Assembly (NCBI GenBank): GCA_947461335.1
Contig: CANHLB010000048.1
Coordinates: 1-9,699 of the forward strand
Length of the DNA: 9,699 bases
Direction of reading: 5' to 3'
DNA from: Burkholderiaceae bacterium
GTDB lineage: Bacteria > Pseudomonadota > Gammaproteobacteria > Burkholderiales > Burkholderiaceae
Shown here: in pieces, positions 6,993 through 9,699 of the stretch
How the letters are laid out: every line of letters starts with the position of its first letter
How positions within the stretch are numbered: the first letter of the stretch is position 1
The notes under the pieces: generated by a model
Told to the model about the DNA's origin: nothing
Seen by the model: the letters and a program-made list of their open reading frames with translations, nothing else
Database searches by the model: none
Translations under genes and position numbers: made by a program

Positions 6993-7724
6993 ATGTCTAA
7001 TGCCCATCTCAAAGTAAAAGTCTGGCGCGGAGCCGAACAGGGGGAGTTTGTCGAGTACTTGGTACCGCGCAATTCCAATCAAACCGTATTGGATGTAGTT
7101 ACCTATATCCAAAGGAAGTTGGATCCCACTTTAAGTTATCGCTTTGCCTGTCGTGTTGGGATGTGCGGTTCATGTGCCATGACTGTTAATGGAGTGGCGC
7201 GCTGGACTTGCCGTACTCATGTCTCTCAAATTGTGGAAGGGGATGCCTTAGAGATTGCCCCATTGAATAACCTACCAGTGATTAAAGATCTTGCTACCGA
7301 TATGCGAGAGTTCTTTAATAAATGGAAGGGCGCAGTTGGATTCTTTAAGGGTGAAAAAACACGTTACGATGATTTTGCAAAAGTTCAACCAGATTCCCAA
7401 GAACGTCAATTAGCAAATGCTGGGATAGAGTGTATTGGCTGTGGTGTTTGCTATGCATCATGCGAAGTTGTCGAGTCAAGACCAAACTACCTTGGGCCTG
7501 CAGCACTTAACCGTGCTTGGACCCTAACAAATGATGTGAGAGATGTTCAGCAGTTGGAACGTATGCGCGCTGTGGCAGGCGATGCAGGTTGTCATGCATG
7601 TCACTCTCAAGGCTCTTGCACTGAAGCCTGTCCTAAATCCATCGAACCTACCGCCAGCATTGCCGGCCTCAAAAAGTTAGTCGCTAGAGCTGCAGTCCGA
7701 GGTAGCAAGTGGGGTAAGTTATGA
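6993..7724 (+). CDS. Fumarate reductase/succinate dehydrogenase iron-sulfur subunit (FrdB/SdhB family)
   Basis: Carries electrons between a flavoprotein and the membrane quinone site through three clusters. The 243-aa product has a plant-type ferredoxin domain with [2Fe-2S] ligands C53, C58, C61 (ACRVGMCGSC) and C73. Its C-terminal domain has C147, C150, C153 (ECIGCGVCYASC) and C213 for [4Fe-4S], and C157, C203, C209 for [3Fe-4S]; an extra C200 lies beside them. Length and spacing match E. coli FrdB (244 aa) more closely than SdhB, and the stretch CYASCEVVESRPNYLGPAA lacks the Trp that contacts ubiquinone in E. coli SdhB. The start has no SD but a TATAAT lies 6 nt ahead, suggesting a leaderless message. 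The next gene overlaps by 4 nt (ATGA). No flavoprotein gene precedes it. Direction of catalysis (reductase or dehydrogenase) cannot be settled from sequence. Confidence 0.93.
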   Translation: MSNAHLKVKVWRGAEQGEFVEYLVPRNSNQTVLDVVTYIQRKLDPTLSYRFACRVGMCGSCAMTVNGVARWTCRTHVSQIVEGDALEIAPLNNLPVIKDLATDMREFFNKWKGAVGFFKGEKTRYDDFAKVQPDSQERQLANAGIECIGCGVCYASCEVVESRPNYLGPAALNRAWTLTNDVRDVQQLERMRAVAGDAGCHACHSQGSCTEACPKSIEPTASIAGLKKLVARAAVRGSKWGKL

Positions 7725-8071
7725 GCCAAGCAGTGCTCCAGGCTAAGCTCTGGTATGCCCAAAGAATTAGTGCCATGGTGCTGGGCATTTGTGTTGCCGT
7801 TCATCTAGCGATGATTTTTTATGCTATCAGGGGCGGTCTTACTGCACAAGAAATTTTAGGGCGAACACAAGGCAATATTCTATTTGCATTCTTTTATGAA
7901 GTTTTTGTACTTGCTTGTTTTATTCATGCACCAATTGGCATTAGTAATATATTGCAAGAGACTTTTCCAAAAAGCGGTATTGCTAAACCTGCCGCCTACA
8001 TTTTGGGGCTTTTAATTCTGGTGCTAGGCAGTACTGCTGTTATCGGAGTGTATTCAGGAGGCGCCATATGA
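7721..8071 (+). CDS. Succinate dehydrogenase/fumarate reductase membrane anchor, SdhD-like
   Basis: The 116-aa hydrophobic protein has three likely membrane helices (about 15-36, 52-76, 91-111). It shows QRISAMVLG at the first helix and CFIHAPIGI at the second; the latter matches the SdhD HAxIG motif, making H69 the candidate axial ligand of haem b, with H28 another histidine in helix 1. Aligning on HAxIG, the E. coli SdhD Asp82-Tyr83 pair becomes E80-T81, so the usual quinone-contacting tyrosine is missing. It overlaps the stop of the Fe-S subunit by ATGA, with GGGGTAAG upstream as SD, and overlaps the next anchor the same way, so the three are translationally coupled. The family call rests on topology, motifs and context; sequence alone cannot say whether it uses ubiquinone or a low-potential quinone. 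Confidence 0.82.
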   Translation: MSQAVLQAKLWYAQRISAMVLGICVAVHLAMIFYAIRGGLTAQEILGRTQGNILFAFFYEVFVLACFIHAPIGISNILQETFPKSGIAKPAAYILGLLILVLGSTAVIGVYSGGAI

Positions 8072-8427
8072 GTGCCAGGCCAAGACTGGATTCTCGCGCC
8101 AAAAGTCATTTATCGTATTTTGCGTACGCAAGTCATCGTTTTTCTGGTTTGTTATTAGCGTGCTTTCTTCCGCTTCACTTTTTGATGCTGTCTCAATCTT
8201 TGCGTGGCGCTCAAGGTTTTGAGCAATCTTTGGCTTTAACAGATTTATGGGTATTTAAGTTTGGAGAATGGGCCTTAGTGATTTTGCTAGCTGTGCATTT
8301 GACTGGTGGTTTACGTCTCTTAATCATTGAATTTGGGCCGTGGAATGGACTGCGGAAGGGTTGGATACAGCTTTCTACTTTATTCGGCGTAGCTTGTGGG
8401 CTCTTATTTTTATATTTTGCTAATTGA
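8068..8427 (+). CDS. Succinate dehydrogenase/fumarate reductase cytochrome b subunit, SdhC-like
   Basis: The 119-aa protein has three likely membrane helices (about 25-43, 66-86, 100-117). ASHRFSGLLL (21-30) matches the SdhC signature around the quinone site (E. coli SILHRVSG; R24 corresponds to Arg31, while Ser27 appears as Y20). HLTGGLRLLIIEFG (77-90) matches the SdhC HxxxGhRH block, making H77 the candidate haem b ligand; H37 lies in helix 1. It would pair with the preceding SdhD-like protein to anchor the Fe-S subunit. The start overlaps the previous stop (ATGA) and has a strong CAGGAGG SD (8055-8061) inside the upstream gene. The gene order is thus B-D-C rather than the usual C-D-A-B. 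The fumarase alpha gene begins 10 nt later. Confidence 0.85.
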   Translation: MSARPRLDSRAKSHLSYFAYASHRFSGLLLACFLPLHFLMLSQSLRGAQGFEQSLALTDLWVFKFGEWALVILLAVHLTGGLRLLIIEFGPWNGLRKGWIQLSTLFGVACGLLFLYFAN

Positions 8428-8437
8428 TTAGGCTGAT

Positions 8438-9313
8438 ATGCAATTACAAATGAATTTAGTTGAAGAGGCTTGTAAAGAGCTTTACATTCGTGCTCTTAAA
8501 GTGCTACCTGATGACATCAAGGCTGGGATTCATCGGCTAGATAAAACTGAAACTGACTCACGGGCACAAGTGGTTTTAAAAACCATGATTACCAATATCT
8601 CAGTAGCAGAGCGCGAAGATAATCTGCTCTGCCAAGATACGGGTTTGCCAATTTATAACGTCAGGATCGGTAGTAATGTGCAATTTGATGGCATGGAATT
8701 AAAGGCCGCTATTCGTAAAGGTTGTGAGCGTGCTACTAAAGAATACCCTCTGAGATCTTCAGTTGTGCATCCCATCACTCGAAAAAATAATCACACCTCT
8801 TGTGGAATTGATATGCCAGCGATTCATATTGATTTTTTTGATCATGCGGAGTCTGTAGAAATAGAAATGGTGCCAAAGGGGAGTGGTTCAGAAAACAACT
8901 CCTTTCTAAAAATGGCAATTCCGGCAGATGGTATTAACGGCGTTAAACAATTTGTGATTGAAAGTGTGGTTTCTGCTGGTGGTAAGACTTGTCCACCTAC
9001 GATTGTTGGAGTTGGCATTGGCGGGACCTCTGATCAATGCGTAGCCATGGCAAAGCGAGCAGCAACCCGTGAACTCGGTAGTCCATGTAGTGATGAAGAA
9101 GGTGCAAAGCTTGAAAAAGAGTTGAGCGCTGCCGTGAATCAACTAGGCATTGGCCCACAAGGACTTGGTGGTGACGGAACCGCCTTTGCAGTCCAAGTAG
9201 AACTTGCACATACTCACATCACCATGAATCCTGTGGCCGTCAATATGCAGTGCCATTCCGCACGTAGAGCCCGCGCTACTTTTACGCCTGCTGGCGTTCA
9301 TTACGGATTCTAG
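8438..9313 (+). CDS. Class I fumarate hydratase, alpha subunit (FumA/TtdA N-terminal family)
   Basis: A catalytic half of an oxygen-sensitive [4Fe-4S] hydro-lyase that interconverts fumarate and (S)-malate; the related L(+)-tartrate dehydratase (TtdA) has the same architecture and cannot be excluded. The 291-aa product has cluster cysteines C65 (LLCQDTGLP), C185 (KTCPPTIVGVGIGGT) and C272 (MQCHSARRARA), with the conserved GPQGLGGDGTAFAV (239-252) and R115/K116 in HPITRKNNHTSCG. It corresponds to the N-terminal domain of single-chain FumA, and the C-terminal domain is the next gene, 10 nt away. It lies 10 nt after the anchor genes with only a weak SD-like TTAGG, consistent with one operon in which fumarate is passed between the two enzymes. 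Identification as a class I fumarase family member is firm; the substrate is likely but not proven. Confidence 0.92.
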   Translation: MQLQMNLVEEACKELYIRALKVLPDDIKAGIHRLDKTETDSRAQVVLKTMITNISVAEREDNLLCQDTGLPIYNVRIGSNVQFDGMELKAAIRKGCERATKEYPLRSSVVHPITRKNNHTSCGIDMPAIHIDFFDHAESVEIEMVPKGSGSENNSFLKMAIPADGINGVKQFVIESVVSAGGKTCPPTIVGVGIGGTSDQCVAMAKRAATRELGSPCSDEEGAKLEKELSAAVNQLGIGPQGLGGDGTAFAVQVELAHTHITMNPVAVNMQCHSARRARATFTPAGVHYGF

Positions 9314-9323
9314 GAAGACAAAA

Positions 9324-9699
9324 ATGGCTCATTACAATCTTCCAACGCCTGTGAGCGAAGAAGTTATTCGCAAGCTTCGCATTAACGACACTGTGACATT
9401 GCAAAGCACACTGTTTGGTATTCGCGATGCGACACAAATTCAGATGTTTGATCATAGTCGCAAGACTCGTTTTGATTTAAATGGTCATGCAGTGATTCAT
9501 ACAGCGCCTAATGTACGTAAAGTTACCGTGAGTAATGAATTCCCTGCTGGCTACGAGCCGATCTGCATTGGCACCACTACCTCAGATCGCATGGAACGCT
9601 TTACTCGACCCTTGATGACACAAAATGGTGTGCGCATGATTGTTGGCAAAGGGGGCTTACGTGAAGGGTCTGCGCAAGCGTTTAAGGAAATTGGTGGAG
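9324..9699 (+). CDS. Class I fumarate hydratase, beta subunit (FumA C-terminal/TtdB family), truncated by window edge
   Basis: The reading frame opens at ATG 9324 and runs to the last base (125 codons plus one base) with no stop, so only the N-terminal part is present; TtdB-type proteins are around 200 aa. It begins MAHYNLPTPVSEEVIRKLRINDTV, the usual opening of this family. It continues with PICIGTTTSDRMERFTRPLM (residues 80-99) and IVGKGGLREGSAQAF, the conserved Gly/Ser-rich region that shapes the dicarboxylate site of the alpha-beta enzyme. The start has a good AGGAAG SD (9312-9317) overlapping the alpha subunit stop. With the alpha subunit 10 nt upstream it forms a two-gene class I fumarase. 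The substrate could also be tartrate, as for its partner. Confidence 0.93.
   Translation, partial: MAHYNLPTPVSEEVIRKLRINDTVTLQSTLFGIRDATQIQMFDHSRKTRFDLNGHAVIHTAPNVRKVTVSNEFPAGYEPICIGTTTSDRMERFTRPLMTQNGVRMIVGKGGLREGSAQAFKEIGG

Noticed and set aside
8906..9209. Antisense open frames opposite the fumarase alpha gene, and similar ones opposite iscR, iscS, hscA, fdx and the Fe-S subunit
   Set aside because: They show no recognisable domains, have odd compositions, and lie wholly within strongly conserved genes on the other strand.
1..9699. Mobile elements, CRISPR arrays, tRNA/rRNA genes or phage genes
   Set aside because: No transposase, integrase, spaced direct-repeat array, tRNA fold or rRNA segment was recognised; the region is compact housekeeping DNA.

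Overview
The window looks like chromosomal DNA of a betaproteobacterium of the Burkholderiaceae. By eye it has a moderate, rather AT-leaning base composition, compact spacing and no mobile DNA. Gene content, protein style and the modest GC best fit a Polynucleobacter-like freshwater organism. That assignment is inference; no rRNA or other taxonomic marker is present.

Left half (about 40-5857, + strand): a complete housekeeping iron-sulfur cluster assembly operon in canonical order, iscR-iscS-iscU-iscA-hscB-hscA-fdx. Gaps are 13-32 nt and hscB overlaps the end of iscA. IscR senses cluster status, IscS supplies sulfur, IscU is the scaffold, HscB/HscA release the cluster, IscA is an A-type carrier and Fdx supplies electrons. 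No iscX follows. Instead, 15 nt after fdx, there is a small exported cupin of unknown function. The run ends in a strong terminator with a C(UUCG)G tetraloop (5991-6016).

Middle (6018-6992): a LysR-type regulator on the - strand, divergent from the right-hand operon. The 75-nt AT-rich region between them has a TATAAT hexamer on each strand, each exactly 6 nt before an ATG. It also holds two inverted repeats placed where a LysR protein could act.

Right half (6993-9699, + strand): an apparent operon for C4-dicarboxylate metabolism. It encodes an FrdB/SdhB-type iron-sulfur subunit, a SdhD-like and a SdhC-like membrane anchor joined by ATGA start/stop overlaps, then the alpha subunit and the truncated beta subunit of a two-subunit class I [4Fe-4S] fumarate hydratase (or tartrate dehydratase). 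Together these would interconvert succinate, fumarate and malate. No flavoprotein (SdhA/FrdA) lies between the regulator and the fumarase, so the catalytic subunit must lie past the right edge or elsewhere.

The window thus places the Fe-S assembly machinery beside two Fe-S-rich client enzymes. Most of it is well-known biology. The points most worth checking are the divergent control region, the absent flavoprotein with its altered quinone-site residues, the enlarged IscR cluster loop, and the cupin appended to the isc operon.
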